Source: Bolinopsis microptera
Lineage: Eukaryota; Ctenophora; Tentaculata; Lobata; Bolinopsidae
Direction of reading: 5' to 3'
DNA length: 64,000 nucleotides
Assembly: GCF_026151205.1 (NCBI RefSeq)
Contig: NC_087078.1
Coordinates: 2,125,675-2,189,674, forward strand
Part shown: in pieces, positions 47,481-58,855 of the stretch
Position numbering within the stretch: the stretch's first letter is position 1
How the letters are laid out: the number at the start of each line of letters is the position of its first letter
Notes under the pieces: model-generated
Told to the model about the DNA's origin: nothing
Seen by the model: the letters and a program-made list of their open reading frames with translations, nothing else
Database searches by the model: none
Translations under genes and position numbers: made by a program

Positions 47481-47797
47481 CCCTCATTGTCAGAGCCTTT
47501 TTCGGTAAGAGAGTCTGCATTTTCGTTATCTGGCAGGTTACTTGGCTCAGATTACTTGGCTCAATGGCTCAGGTTACTTGGCTCAGATCTCGTGTCTTTT
47601 GATGCTTTGGGAGGGCCTGCCATGGTTCAGATCTCGAGCCTTGGGTCGGATCTCGATGCTTGAGGAGCAGTGGATCGTATCCTTTTTGGCACGCTTCGTG
47701 AACACGTAAGCTTGTTAGATCAGATCTCGCGATCGAAAGGCACCTGAGACCTTGTCATCTATTAGTACGCTTGTTATACAGATCGGATCAATATACT
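47481..47797. other. Intergenic with simple repeats
   Basis: Repeated ggctcag-type and agatctcg motifs (47540-47730). No gene seen. Confidence 0.4.
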
Positions 47798-47803
47798 CAG
47801 GGT

Positions 47804-47830
47804 GGCCCAAAAGTAACTACCCACACGCAA
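47804..47830. repeat. Mariner-like terminal repeat (left end only)
   Basis: CAGGGTGGCCCAAAAGTAAC resembles mariner-type inverted repeat ends (GGxTGxCCCAAAAGT). A matching right end was not found before 49020. It may belong to the mariner remnant downstream. Confidence 0.4.
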
Positions 47831-48364
47831 CCCTTTAATAACTGACGTAATTCGTCTCAAAAATGCACCAAAATTTCAGAGATTATAGATATGGGTCAAA
47901 CTTAGATTTCCTGAAAGTTTCGTAAGCCACGCCTAATTACAGTGGGCGTGGCGTGACACTCTCTCTTTTTCACTATTGTCTTCATAAAATGAAAACGCTT
48001 TAAGCTAAGAACTCAACATTTTTGCACACATTTTGCTTGATAATTTAAAACTTTTCCCAAAGTTTCAAGTTCATACTTCAAAATCTGGTTGAGTTATGAC
48101 CATTTCAAAATCCATCGGATACGTGATCCGAGCACTCAGTCAGTGATCTCTGCACTCAATCAGTGATCTCGTCAATCAATCTGATCAAGAGTAAGGCGTT
48201 AGCGTGTATAATGAGGTCCATTAGGCGTTACCAAACATACTGAGGAGATGACTTGATTGGATACCGATAATGACTTTGCTAGACAGGAAAACACCAAGTT
48301 TTAGGATAAATGAAATCAACTAATCAAAATTCCCACACAAAAAGAATTCAATAATTTCAATTAA

Positions 48365-48730
48365 GATGTCCAAATTGCCGTCCCCCAGCTGCGATCACTT
48401 TGCGGCACCGCTTCTTTACACTCCGACAAGCGTTCATAGCAAACGCTGGGTCCATATTGTGGATGATGTCGATCAGGTGGTGCTTTAGCTGCGTGATGTC
48501 TGTAATAGGATATCTCTTATAAAGTTGGTCCTTCACCCACCCCCACAGGAAGAAGTCATACGGTGTAAGGTCAGGACTTCTAGCCTAGTTCCAAGATGTT
48601 GTCCGATGGTTCTGTGGGCGAACTTGTTAGCGAGGAAATTCTCATGGATGTGGTACACTACTTTGAACGTAGTTATCTTGGTTTGATGCTTCACGGCGCT
48701 TGCAGTTGCCGCTTGGTCGCGCAAAATTTG
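48365..48730 (-). pseudogene. Mariner-like transposase remnant
   Basis: Minus strand reads VVYHIHENFLANKFAHRTI, then after a frame change ARSPDLTPYDFFLWGWVKDQ, then MDPAFAMNACRSVKKRCRKV and a stop. SPDLxPxDFFLWG is the diagnostic C-terminal block with the last catalytic Asp. The N-terminal half and the first catalytic residues are missing. The sequence beyond 48750 resumes similarity to copy B (ttatttcgaaatgaatt), so the remnant is an insertion in the segmental duplication. Confidence 0.75.
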
Positions 48731-49019
48731 CAGTTTTTATAGTTTTTGGCCTATAACTCCCAAAGTTTTAGTTATTTCGAAATGAATTAAATAAGCTCAT
48801 GATCAGCTAATCGAGACGAAACTTTTGGTACTAATATCTTAAAATTTAAAGAAATATTATTTTTTTAATTTGGAACCTGAACACAACATGAACAACTCTT
48901 GTGCGGATTTTTTTTTAATTGTTTGAAACATTTGGTCCTTCAAATATAAAAATATTGTAAGGCTCATGATAGTCGGTGCCGCGCACTCTGCACTCGACTG
49001 TCACGTGACTTTTTAAACA

Positions 49020-49319
49020 CGTCCTCTACTTCTAGGTGGCTTTCAATGACTATTCGAAACTATTTATTTCAAACCCTATTTCAACTGTCATGGGTCCTTT
49101 TACAAACATCTCGAAGATCGACTGTACAGTGATTAAGCACGCTGTGCCAACTCATGGCGCGTATTACATAAACTTCCAGTTAAAGAATTTTGCATTTGCG
49201 CTAAAAACGAGGCAGCACTGTTATCACTTGTTATACAAAATTTAGCTTTTTAAACAAATTTTGTTAAAAATTGATAATAATTTGGTTACAAAAATAATAC
49301 AACATACACATAATTTCAG
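49020..49319 (+). repeat. Intron block shared with copy B
   Basis: Strongly similar to 61480-61822 (gactattcgaaa, aaaacgaggcagcactg, gataataattt). It ends at the same splice acceptor (taatttcag here, catcatttcag in copy B). Confidence 0.85.
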
Positions 49320-49689
49320 GACAAAGCAAGAATATGGGCGTACTGCACTCTACTTCACTTTACAAAAAAGGAATTTAGATGTGGTTTGTGACTTAGTTGA
49401 GGCTGATGCTAATGTTAACGAAAAGACGGACGGTGGGTGTACTGCACTTCATGTAGCTACACAAGAAGGGAATTTAAATGTAATTCGTTACTTAGTTGAG
49501 GCTGGTGCTAATGTTAACGAAAAGACGGACAATGGGAGTACTAGACTTCATGTAGCTACACGAAAAGGGAATTTAGATGTGGTTCGTTACTTAGTGGAGG
49601 CTGGTGCTAATGTTAACGAAAAGACGGACGATGGGTGTACTGCACTTCATGACGCTTCACTAAAAGGGAATTTAGAGGACCTTTACTGA
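49320..49689 (+). CDS. Ankyrin-repeat exon, truncated
   Basis: Starts after acceptor cataatttcag. About 3.5 ankyrin repeats follow, with the consensus TALHVATQEGNLNVIRYLVE and AGANVNEKTD, so it is a protein-interaction module. The last repeat is cut at KGNLE by a 10-bp tandem array, with a stop three codons later. The acceptor context and first codons match the exon at 61823 in copy B, where it follows an LRAT-like domain. The likely original architecture here is therefore LRAT-like plus ankyrin. The link to 41732 is now interrupted by the LINE and mariner. Confidence 0.75.
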
Positions 49690-50265
49690 TAGTTGAAATT
49701 CGACATATGACGTCATCTAGCGTCATCTAGCGTGAAATATCGCCAGATGATGATAGATGACGCTATATCAGTATATGACGCTAGATGACGCCAATTAGCG
49801 CCATTGTCGCTAATTGCACGGCACCTTTCGAATGTCGCTATCTAGCGCTACCTTTCGAATGTCGCTATCTAGCGCTACATGACGCTATATGACGCTATAT
49901 GACGCTAGATGACGCTAGATGACGCTAGATGACGCTAGATGACGCTAGATGACGCTAGATGACGCTAGATGACGCTAGATGACGCTAAGCACGCAGCACT
50001 GACGCCAGGCGACAGATAGCGCTATTTTCATAAAATTTTCGCCTTTTTTTGCGACATCCAGCGGTGTCTAGCGCTATCTAACGCTATATGTCGCAACGAC
50101 ATCTGACGCAGCGCTAGATAGCGCTATCTAGCGGAGAATGTCGGTTTGTGACAGTTTACGCTAGATATCGCGGCGACAGCTAGCGCTAGATATCGCGGCG
50201 CCATCTAGCGCTATTTAGCGTAAACTAGCGCTAGCTAATGAAGAATGTCGGTTTGCGACAGTCCA
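49690..50265. repeat. 10-bp array of GACGCTAGAT and palindromic TAGCGCTA motifs
   Basis: About ten perfect GACGCTAGAT units at 49870-49990 in a wider region of degenerate copies (gacgctatat, tagcgctatc). Many motifs are self-complementary. The array directly ends the ankyrin frame. Confidence 0.9.
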
Positions 50266-50528
50266 CGCAGTACGCGTAGACACATGGCTATCATGTCATA
50301 TGTGAATCCAAACCCTCACCCCAAAGCTATCAAAGTTATTTAACCTGATCCTTAATTGACGATGTCGATTCATCGCAGCTCGGCGGGGCACAGAAGCGCA
50401 TTTCGCAGATCTAGCGAGAAGCATAATTGGATGCGCGGCACGGCACAGTAACGCTTATATTATAGCTTCAAGCAATAGCGAGCAGTAAACTGTAGACTCG
50501 TGGCTATGTGAAAATGAAAAGTATAATA
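50266..50528. other. Spacer with a short Penelope-derived tag
   Basis: cacgcagtacgcgtagac at 50264-50282 matches the Penelope RT region at about 32034. No gene seen. Confidence 0.4.
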
Positions 50529-51240
50529 TACTCTACTAGCAGAGAGGAGTTGAGTGTGCACTTCAATGTCCACAATTTTTGACCACACAGGGTCTTTCAT
50601 TAGGTCATTCCAAACCAAAATCATCTAGGTAGCAATTTTGTATCGCTAGTCCCAGTCCTACAGGGCGAAATTTCTAAATTGCCCTCAGGCGCCAATTTGG
50701 GATTTTTGTATCTCGGCTTCTAAAAGACTTAGAGACTTGAATATTGGCTTAAAATAACCGCAATACCCTTATTTATATACAAGTTATGAAGCAATATAAG
50801 GTTTCAAGTGCCTAGTTTTAAAGATATTTACGAAAAACTGTTTTTTTGGCTCATCGCAGCCGGAATTATCGGATTATTTTTATATCTCGAGCTAGAAAGG
50901 TCGTAGAAACTTCTCCGATATTGAAAATTATTCGCAATGAGCACATTTATCTAAGACTTATGAATCATTGTATGCTCTAAAATGCTTATTTGTAGAGATA
51001 TTAGCAAAAATCGGTAATTTTGGCTACACCAATACAAATTTGGTAATTCGTTTTGTCTTTTTTTTGCAAATTTTCACGTTGCAATTTTCAAGATGCGGTT
51101 TGTGGCTATCGATAGGGCTTTATATGCTATTGCATGGTTTTGATACAATCCTTCAGCACCTAGGACATAGGCAATAGGGGTCACAAACCCTGAAATGTCA
51201 GGAACTGGGCAGTGGCCGAGATAAATATTTGATAATTACT
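50529..51240. repeat. Diverged single arm of an E2-type element (E3)
   Basis: Begins TACTCTACTAGCAG and follows the E2 left arm throughout (gttgagtgtgcacttc, cctacagggc, attggcttaaaataaccgc, ggggtcacaaaccctgaaatgtcagg). Similarity is roughly 70-75% by eye. No second arm nearby. A solo arm or old truncated copy. Confidence 0.75.
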
Positions 51241-51702
51241 TGGACTCTTGACTCACATTCATCTTTTCAACGGTTAGTTAGACATCTTAAACCAGTATTG
51301 AACGTTGAGTAAAACTTCTAATCCATTTGTAGCTCAGGTCATGCGCCCCAGAAAAACACGCCTGAGTGACAGTGGGCCTTATCGATCATGAGCCGCAAAT
51401 CACAAGGGCATTCGTACTCTTGGCTTAAATTGGCTCTTCGTTAGTATCATCAATGAGGTTTCTAACTTCTATTATATCATCTGCCTGTCCAGTGTCCATC
51501 CGTCTCTTTGAGATTCATTATTAATTCAAGTTCAGTCATTTCGTTTCTGTTCAACTGTAGGCGTAATGAGGGACTTCAGTCCAGCAATAAAGTCAATATC
51601 TCTAGATTTAGCAATATTTGGTTTCGCTACTTTTAAGGTAATTGTGTTCAGCAAGCAAGGTTGTAAGTTTCCAGCCCTACGCCCCTACTGCCCCAAAATA
51701 TT

Positions 51703-51768
<66 letters not shown>

Positions 51769-52347
51769 GCACAAATATATAATCTTGAACCTGGGCTCTA
51801 CAGGTAATCGAATATCCACCTGTTATTCGATAAATATCGTATCAAGTAACAGCACCATCTCCACTCTCTCCGGGCTACCGTGTTGTACACTTGTTCCGAT
51901 GCCCCTTTGCGTTTTCGTTGTGTTTGAATTGATTGTTAGTTTCGGTGATTGTACGCCGCGTGATCGAAATTGTTTTGGTCTTAACAGGCTTGTGATTGTT
52001 TGATTGTTCCCATTGTTCCTTTCTGAACATTTTACGGAAAGTTTATACCCTATTTTTAGTGATGACGTTATTATACGTACAAATTAAGTTGATCTTCGCT
52101 AATTCTATATTCCGTGTGTGTTCCTGCTTTTGTATCTTTGTCCCGTCAGGCCTCGATAGTATGATTTTTCTTGAAACATTTTGCACCTCCTCACCCTTTG
52201 ATATTTATCATTAGTTCTGAGATCGTTAAGTTAGCAACGTTTTGATACCTTGTTATCTGATCAATTAGTTGACCACTCACTAGAAAAACCCTCTAAGTCA
52301 CCAGGTGACTTACAAATTACTTTAACACTAATCCCCTACTCCTATAG
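51241..52347. other. Mostly intronic or intergenic sequence
   Basis: A possible upstream exon lies at 51559-51641 (acceptor caactgtag, frame MRDFSPAIKSISLDLAIFGF then ATFK, donor gtaattg), ending in the phase needed by the exon at 52348. Weak evidence. The remainder contains a poly-C tract. Confidence 0.25.
51704..51766. repeat. Poly-C tract, 63 bp with one G
   Basis: Nearly pure C run; its length is probably unreliable in the assembly. Confidence 0.95.
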
Positions 52348-52396
52348 GATGACAAACAAGTTAGTCCTATACGGGCTACTGCCGCTTTAGTGGTCG
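52348..52396 (+). CDS. Shared exon before alternative terminal exons
   Basis: 49-nt exon between acceptor ctactcctatag and strong donor gtaagtgag. Reads DDKQVSPIRATAALVV and one extra G, so it ends in phase 1. Each of the four terminal exons downstream starts with two bases that complete this codon (Gly three times, Asp once). Protein family not recognised; the upstream gene body lies before 52348 and was not resolved. Confidence 0.5.
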
Positions 52397-52642
52397 GTAA
52401 GTGAGTTTGTAACATTTGTATGGAATGATTTTAGTAGTCATTAAATTCTTAATTTGCACGTTCTTTCAACTATAAGTCTTGCATTGAATGACAGCTTGTC
52501 TTTTATTTAAATCAATGAACCATATACCCTTCTAAACATACCTATGTCCTATAACCTAACGCATGGCATGTTGATTTGTTTAAATGTTTAGGATAATCTG
52601 AATGTTTGTGCATGATGATTACAAGATAACATGTGCTTGTAG

Positions 52643-52740
52643 GAGAGTTGTTTGGGAGAAGGAGGAGTCCTGGTAGTAGGAGGAGATCAGGAGATCGACC
52701 TAACACTAACATCAAATATGGGGTATCTAATACAAGTTAG
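52643..52740 (+). CDS. Alternative terminal exon 1
   Basis: After acceptor gtgcttgtag: ELFGRRRSPGSRRRSGDRPN then TNIKYGVSNTS and TAG. Short, strongly basic tail. Same phase and acceptor as exon 2, and clearly related to it (ELFGRRRxPGSRxRxG). Confidence 0.5.
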
Positions 52741-53848
52741 TATCAGCAGCTTGTTCTTATCTCATGTCCATTTACTGAACTTTGTAGTCAGTTTTTCTAG
52801 TTTTGTGCTTAATTTAAGGCAGTTTTGTGGGTTAAGTTTTAGAAATAAGAGAACTTTTCCTTGTATTCAGTTTTTATTGTCTGGTCTTTGCATTTGAAGA
52901 CTAGGTTAAGTTAAGATCTCAAATCCATTAGTTATTGTGGTTAACTTTATGGTTAACTCTCGTCTGTTTGCCAGCTCCCTACTTCCTGAATGTATCCTGG
53001 ATTTCTTCAACCGAACAACTCTACTGAACAGGTTACAAACGTGCTTAATTGTTAACAATCTGGAGATTGTCTGCTCTCTTCTTGGCATGGTCTATTGAAT
53101 ACTAACATGATAATGAAATCAATAATTACATGATATTCTTGCAAGCATGTGCAACAAATCTTTATTGTATAAATGCAAAAACATCTTTTTATGTAACAGG
53201 ATATCTTGTTTGACAATATGAAAAGTTTGATAAAGAAACAAATTCTGCGCATGGATGTGTAGCGACATCATTGATCTAATATTTTGGGTTCCCAGTTGAC
53301 CTTCATTAAATTAGGAGCCCCTATTTTTCCTCTTCCTGCAGGTCCCATCTTCTATTCCTCAGATCCCTCTCCAACTCCAGTCCACCTAATTTCCCCCTCT
53401 ATGCCCCACCTTTCTGTTTCTCCTTCTCCCTCTGGCTGTCCCTGCTCTCTTATATCCCCCTCCATTATCGGCAATTCTATTTTGTTCGCTAGCTCCCTAG
53501 GCTAACACCCTTTATCTATCCGTCAGATCCGCCCTTTTTTCTTCACCTCTCTCTCTCTTTCTCAATTTCTTTTTCAGTTCCCACTCCTGGTTTCTGTCCC
53601 CGTTCCCCTCCATCTTTATTCATCTCTCAGATCGCTCTCCCACAGAATCATCTCTCTCACCGACCCTCTAACCTCTACCACTCTCCACCTCTCTTTATAT
53701 TCCTCTCTATTCCCCTCTGCTCTCATTCCCCTGACTGTTCTAATACATGTCGGTCAACTGGCTACTATAAAAAAATCGCCTAGAAAATCAGAAATGTTTG
53801 CCTTGTAACAATAACCCCCGGCCATTGACCCGTGTTTGTTGCTTGTAG

Positions 53849-53949
53849 GTGAGTTGTTTGGTAGAAGAAGGAATCCTGGGAGCAGACAAAGAGCCGGGAC
53901 CAGGAACAGCTACACTCCCAATTACTCTGTCTCCCATACAAGTCTGTAG
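53849..53949 (+). CDS. Alternative terminal exon 2
   Basis: After acceptor gttgcttgtag: ELFGRRRNPGSRQRAGTRNS then YTPNYSVSHTSL and TAG. The end TSL resembles a class I PDZ-binding C-terminus. It shares PGSR-x-RAG-x-RN-x-YTP-x-Y-x-VS with exon 3. Confidence 0.55.
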
Positions 53950-54680
53950 TCTGTATAGTATAGTCTATACTCTGTAATACAAGTCTGCAGTCTTTCCAGT
54001 GATAGCAATGGCTAGCACTGTAACTCAGTACTGTAACACTAGTACTGTAACACTATTACTGTAACACTCAACACACCCATCTCGTAATTTTAGAAAACTA
54101 ATGTTTGATTAGAATCAAGTCAGACTTTAATGTCCTCCTTTGAATCATACAGAAAGGATGGTGTTTTATGACAGTGACTGGGAAATTTTTCATTAATGAC
54201 AAGGAGATTTGTTGTGAATATTACTTTAACCAGGGTGTAGTCAACTTAGGCCGAAGTTGGCTATTGGCCGATGTTTGCTACATCTTGGTGTCTTGTTACA
54301 GTTAGAGAAACATATCACATACTTTCAGCGAGCACATACTTAGATATTATGCTGTTTTTTACTGTGTTTATTTCCTTGTAATGTTTAATGAATTGAATTG
54401 GGTCCCATTGATTTCCAAAGGTAATGACAGAAATGGTATCGTTACCATATCAATAGTTGACCATCGGTGACAATAGCGGAATTTAATGGCACCTACGGCG
54501 ATGATTCTGATTGTGTCCAGTAAGGACCTCTAGGATGATGCAACTCAATTGGGAAGGAGACACTACAAACAACCCTTCTGCGTGATAAAGATTCCTAAGT
54601 GCCGAGTACACATTCCGCAGCAGAACTGGATGATACCGGTAATGTGAAGCTTTACAAAGATCCACCAGCCGTTGACACCT

Positions 54681-55083
54681 CAACCGAACAACTCTTTTAT
54701 CAATTATATATAAGAAACCGAACAACTCTTTTACCAATTTTCTATAAAAACCGAACAACTCTTTTACCAATTTTCTATAAAAACCGAACAACTCTTTTAC
54801 CAATTTTCTATAAAAACCGAACAACTTTTTTACCAATTTTCTATAAAAACCGAACAACTCTTTTACCAATTTTCTATAAAAACCGAACAACTCTTTTACC
54901 AATTTTCTATAAAAACCGAACAACTCTTTTACCAATTTTCTATAAAAACCGAACAACTCTTTTACCAATTTTCTATAAAAACCGAACAACTCTTTTACCA
55001 ATTTTCTATAAAAACCGAACAACTTTTTTACCAATTTTCTATAAAAAACCGAACAACTTTTTTACCAATTTTCTATAAAAAAT
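54681..55083. repeat. 33-bp minisatellite, about 12 units
   Basis: Units of TTTTACCAATTTTCTATAAA followed by AACCGAACAACTC. The unit is divisible by three, so long frames appear on both strands, but no start context or homology supports coding. It lies in the intron between terminal exons 2 and 3. Confidence 0.9.
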
Positions 55084-55590
55084 ATAATTAGTCAGGTGAT
55101 GTTGTTTATTGAAGCCCTCTTCAATGATTCGCTGTCTTGGCTCTTCTGAGCTTGCTGTTGTAGGAACTTCTCAATCCATACAAGCATGTGCAACAAATCT
55201 TTGTGTTACTTTTAAATAATACCTCTAGTAATGGGTCGCACGATGCACAGAAAAGTATGTATTGGTTTGTAAGACCCTCCGAATGTCCTCGTTAGTACTT
55301 CTACTAACAATATTAATTCCTTCTTCACCCTTTTTATAACTCAGAACCTTTTTTCCCCATCCTTGATTGACTCATAATTCTTAGGTTCTCCCTAACCATC
55401 CAGCAATCCGTTTTATAACCCTGCTATATTTCCCACTGTCATGATTATTCCCCTGTCCCTTCTTTAACCCTTGCCCCCTACCCCAAACAGTTCCAGAGCA
55501 TGAAATCTTCCTTGTTGGACAACTGACCATTAGAAATTACCATTTTTTCCTAAAAATAACCCAACTTTGACCGTTTATGCTCGTTCGTAG

Positions 55591-55715
55591 GTTCTCAGAT
55601 CTCACCAGGAAGCAGAAGAAGGGCAGGAATCAGAAACAAGTACACTCCATCCTATCGAGTCTCCATGACAAGTCTGTATATTAGTCTTAAGAGTGGTGGT
55701 GTGCATCTGTTCTAG
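55591..55715 (+). CDS. Alternative terminal exon 3
   Basis: After acceptor gctcgttcgtag: SQISPGSRRRAGIRNKYTPS then YRVSMTSLYISLKSGGVHLF and TAG. Same starting phase as exons 1 and 2, and conserved core with exon 2; the tail runs 11 residues past the TSL position. Confidence 0.5.
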
Positions 55716-56349
55716 CAGTCAATGTATCGACTCCTAGAAGACCATGCAATGACACTGATTCTTTGAGAGATGACCTGATAGTTGTTATAGTGGTTTTGGT
55801 TAATTTCCCTGTGATTTATGAAACGTTTCCCAGTCGCTGTCTATATTTCATTATTGGGGTCATTTGAATTCAGATTCAAGGGCAAGTAACCCTAGTGAGG
55901 GATATGGTATTGAAATTATAGTTTTACCGGTACTAAGACATTGTACTAAGAGAGTTAAAGAAGTTAGCTGAAGGAGTTACCTTACAGTATAAAATCGTTG
56001 ATCAAAATTTAGCCTAGTATAACTTAGTTTAAACCATCGGTCTCATTAATCTATTCTAAAACCTGTTTGTCCCATTTTAAACTTATCATTTACATAATTA
56101 GGTTCAGTTTTAACAAATATAAGTCATGCAATTGAATCTAATTGAATACAATAAGGGATCTTGTGTTCAGTATTTCTGGTAATTTCTTATCACACTCTAG
56201 TAAAATATTGTTACCCGAGTCTGATTAGAAATAACCAAACATTTGAACACAAGAATAAAACAAATATTATAAAACAAATATTATATTCAAATCTCCTTAT
56301 TCAACAATATAAATATTAAATCATTATAGAACCTAATTTGTGGATCAAG
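55716..56349. other. Intronic or intergenic
   Basis: AT-rich; no further terminal-exon copy seen. Confidence 0.35.
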
Positions 56350-56567
56350 ATCACGTGATCAACACATCTAACCTAACATTTCTCACAGTCTGGTACGTGG
56401 TTATCGGAGTTGCTGTAGCGTTTGTACTGGCCCTGATTGCATCCATTGTGTATTACTGTGTCGTGGTAAGGAAGAGGAACAGGGATAAGAGGGAAGCGGA
56501 GAAGTACAAGCCCATGGGAGGAGGTTACAAGTCCAAGGCTGATCAGGACAGGGAGATGGGACTTTGA
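56350..56567 (+). CDS. Alternative terminal exon 4 with transmembrane segment
   Basis: From a possible acceptor (gtggatcaag) the frame begins in the same phase: HVINTSNLTFLTVWYVVIGV, AVAFVLALIASIVYYCVVV, then RKRNRDKREAEKYKPMGGG and ...DREMGL, stop. N-glycosylation sites (NTS, NLT), one transmembrane helix and a basic cytoplasmic tail with GGGY. The acceptor has a poor pyrimidine tract, and a stop at 56334 blocks any earlier start. Use of this exon would give a membrane-anchored form. If not linked to the gene upstream, it is the last exon of an unknown type I membrane protein. Confidence 0.5.
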
Positions 56568-56721
56568 CGGGCTATAACTTCCGCTAGGAACAGCCATTTG
56601 CCCAAAACTTGATACCAAACGACTCTACTCAATGATACCTTTCCAATGATGTATAATATGTTGGGTTTTGAGACATAAAATGTTCACCCGCAAGTTGACG
56701 CTCTTAGTACATACACTAGTA

Positions 56722-58632
56722 CGCGTAGACTCATGGCTATCTGAAGACTAATGGAGCTCATTGTCTCACCATCAGAAATACAGATACTACCACCTTTATC
56801 ATCTAGTGTGATGAGGCCTGATACTTCACGATAGATCATGTTGGTCTTCCTCTTCCTCTAAGTCTACGATGCATGTTCTATAGTACGCTTTAAGTCCTCC
56901 ATCAGAATCTCGAGTCTCTTATCCGGTTTAGGAGGCCAGGATGTGCCTGTTGGTGATAAACTATTCAGGTAACACCATTGGTGAGCTGTAGTCATATCCG
57001 AGCGTGCTAAATCACTCTACAGTCGATCTTCGAGATTGTTCTAAAAGGGCCCCCGACAGTTGAAACCAACCTCAATAGATGTACTTTCGGACGTTGATTC
57101 CGAATCACCCCCATGACATAGGGTTAAAATGCTCCCCTGACGAGATATTGGCGAAAAACTGTTTCGATCACGTGATATGACCGTATAAGGAAGTTAGTCT
57201 AATATCTAGTTAGGGTTAGGGTCTCAGCATATGCTTTTGTTAAGGATTGGGTTAGGGTTAGGGTTGGGATCAGATTAGAGGGTTAGGGTCGTTCAGGACC
57301 AGTTAGAGAAAGGATTGAAAAAGTCACGTGACAGTCGAGTGTAGTACTAGTAGAGTGATTAATCATCATCCAGTCATATCTGTTTCTGCAGGGTCTTCCT
57401 CGCTGTCCATAGGAGGGTTTTTACTCTGGTGTTAGGCTGCCCATGCCACCTTTCTACTAAAGAGTTTGCCGTCATACATGTGCTTTCTAAAGCAAGATAG
57501 AGGTAAACACCATTTGGAATGCCGAGAGAAGAAAAGTTGATTTTCTTATAAATATCTTCAGCACTCGTAGGATGTTATTTTTCATTTTTCCTTCTTTGCT
57601 AGTCGGGTTAGAAACACTCATGAAGTGCTGGAGCGTGCAAAGATAAATCCAGTAGAGATGTACATAGGCGCAAACCGCCTGCGTTGGTTTGACCATGTCA
57701 CCATAATGCCAGACACTAGGCTTCCTAAGTACCTGCTTAACTGGACCCCTGCGCATGGGAGAAGATCTAGGGGTCGTCCAAGAAAGAACTGGATGAAACG
57801 TTTGTTGGAAGATGCTGCAGCGTTTACAGGAAACACTGACAACACTACAAATCTATTACATTTATTGAGAAAATTATGTAACGCGATGGAAGTTCTTTAA
57901 GCGGGAAATTCCAGTCCAAACCCTGGAAACATGACATAAAGGATTGGTTTTACTTGTTGCATGAAAAGCACTAATAGACCTAGAAGGAGCGAGCGAGATG
58001 GCTAGTGACCGCAAACTTTGGAAGGAGATGATACGTCACAAACGGGAGTTCATTGGTGCAGGCCACTCGAATGATTGAGGAGACCTAATCAAGTACAAGT
58101 AGTAGTACAAGTTGCTAGTCGTCGTTGCGTGTCATGCTTTTTGTTACGGGTTTTCTGCAGAATGTGTGTTTCTTCTTTCTCGTAGGCTTGAGAGGCACTA
58201 TACTGTGTGGAAAATGATTGGTGGCGTTATTCTTCCTTCAATGATCATCAGATCGGGAAAAATTGTACAGCTTTTCAGTAGATACTTATGTTGAAGGTCA
58301 GGAGCAGACAAAAGGGGATATCTAATGACTGATTTTATTTTCTGTGGCAGAGGTATGTTAAAGCAGCAGGTAATTACGCCGCTTGAGGTGTGGAATTTAG
58401 GACGAAAACAGAAAACTACAAGGTGTGATAGGGGTTGGGGACGACTTCTTTTTGGATGAATATTGAATAACTGAATACTCCTACAGGAGAACTTGCGGTC
58501 CTTTTAGAATTAGAAGCTGGTTCGCCCTTTATTTTAATGCATAAAGGGAATGCTGGTCAATACGAATTGTGAGGATGTGGAAAAGATCTATTCAAATTTT
58601 AGAAGTACATCTTAGATTTTTCAGGGTTATAG
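56722..58632. repeat. Third copy of the Penelope-flank unit (copy B)
   Basis: Matches 34526-36350 with scattered differences and ends exactly at the E2 insertion point. It includes the TTAGGG-type tract (57211-57290). The Penelope frame is reduced to its first ~40 codons. Confidence 0.9.
57600..58075 (+). pseudogene. LINE RT C-terminal fragment (copy 3) with a ~133-bp insertion
   Basis: Same RLRWF-GHV-like tail as 32950 (here WFDHV), split at 57841-57973 by ~133 bp absent from both copy A units. Confidence 0.75.
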
Positions 58633-58855
58633 GGATATATGAAGCATTTTAATAGAAGACGGCAATATAAAAGAGTAGTTAACTGTGGCAGCAATTGAAA
58701 GCAATGTCTACTGACAAAAAAACTTTTGATAAAATTTACACTTGAAATTCGTACTTTTTACATCACTGCATCTACATATCATAATTCGTTCACAAGCATA
58801 CCCCAACGCACGTCTACCCTGAACAATTTACTTTCTCTAAAATTGCTAATTGAAC

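Noticed and set aside
51566-52003. 145-codon frame across the poly-C tract
   Set aside because: The middle is translated poly-C; only the first part could be an exon.
54483-55078. 159- and 183-codon frames on opposite strands
   Set aside because: Produced by a 33-bp repeat whose length is divisible by three.
57841-57973. LINE ORF2 leader (GNSSPNPG-like text) in the 133-bp insert
   Set aside because: Too short and with a stop just before; resemblance could be chance.
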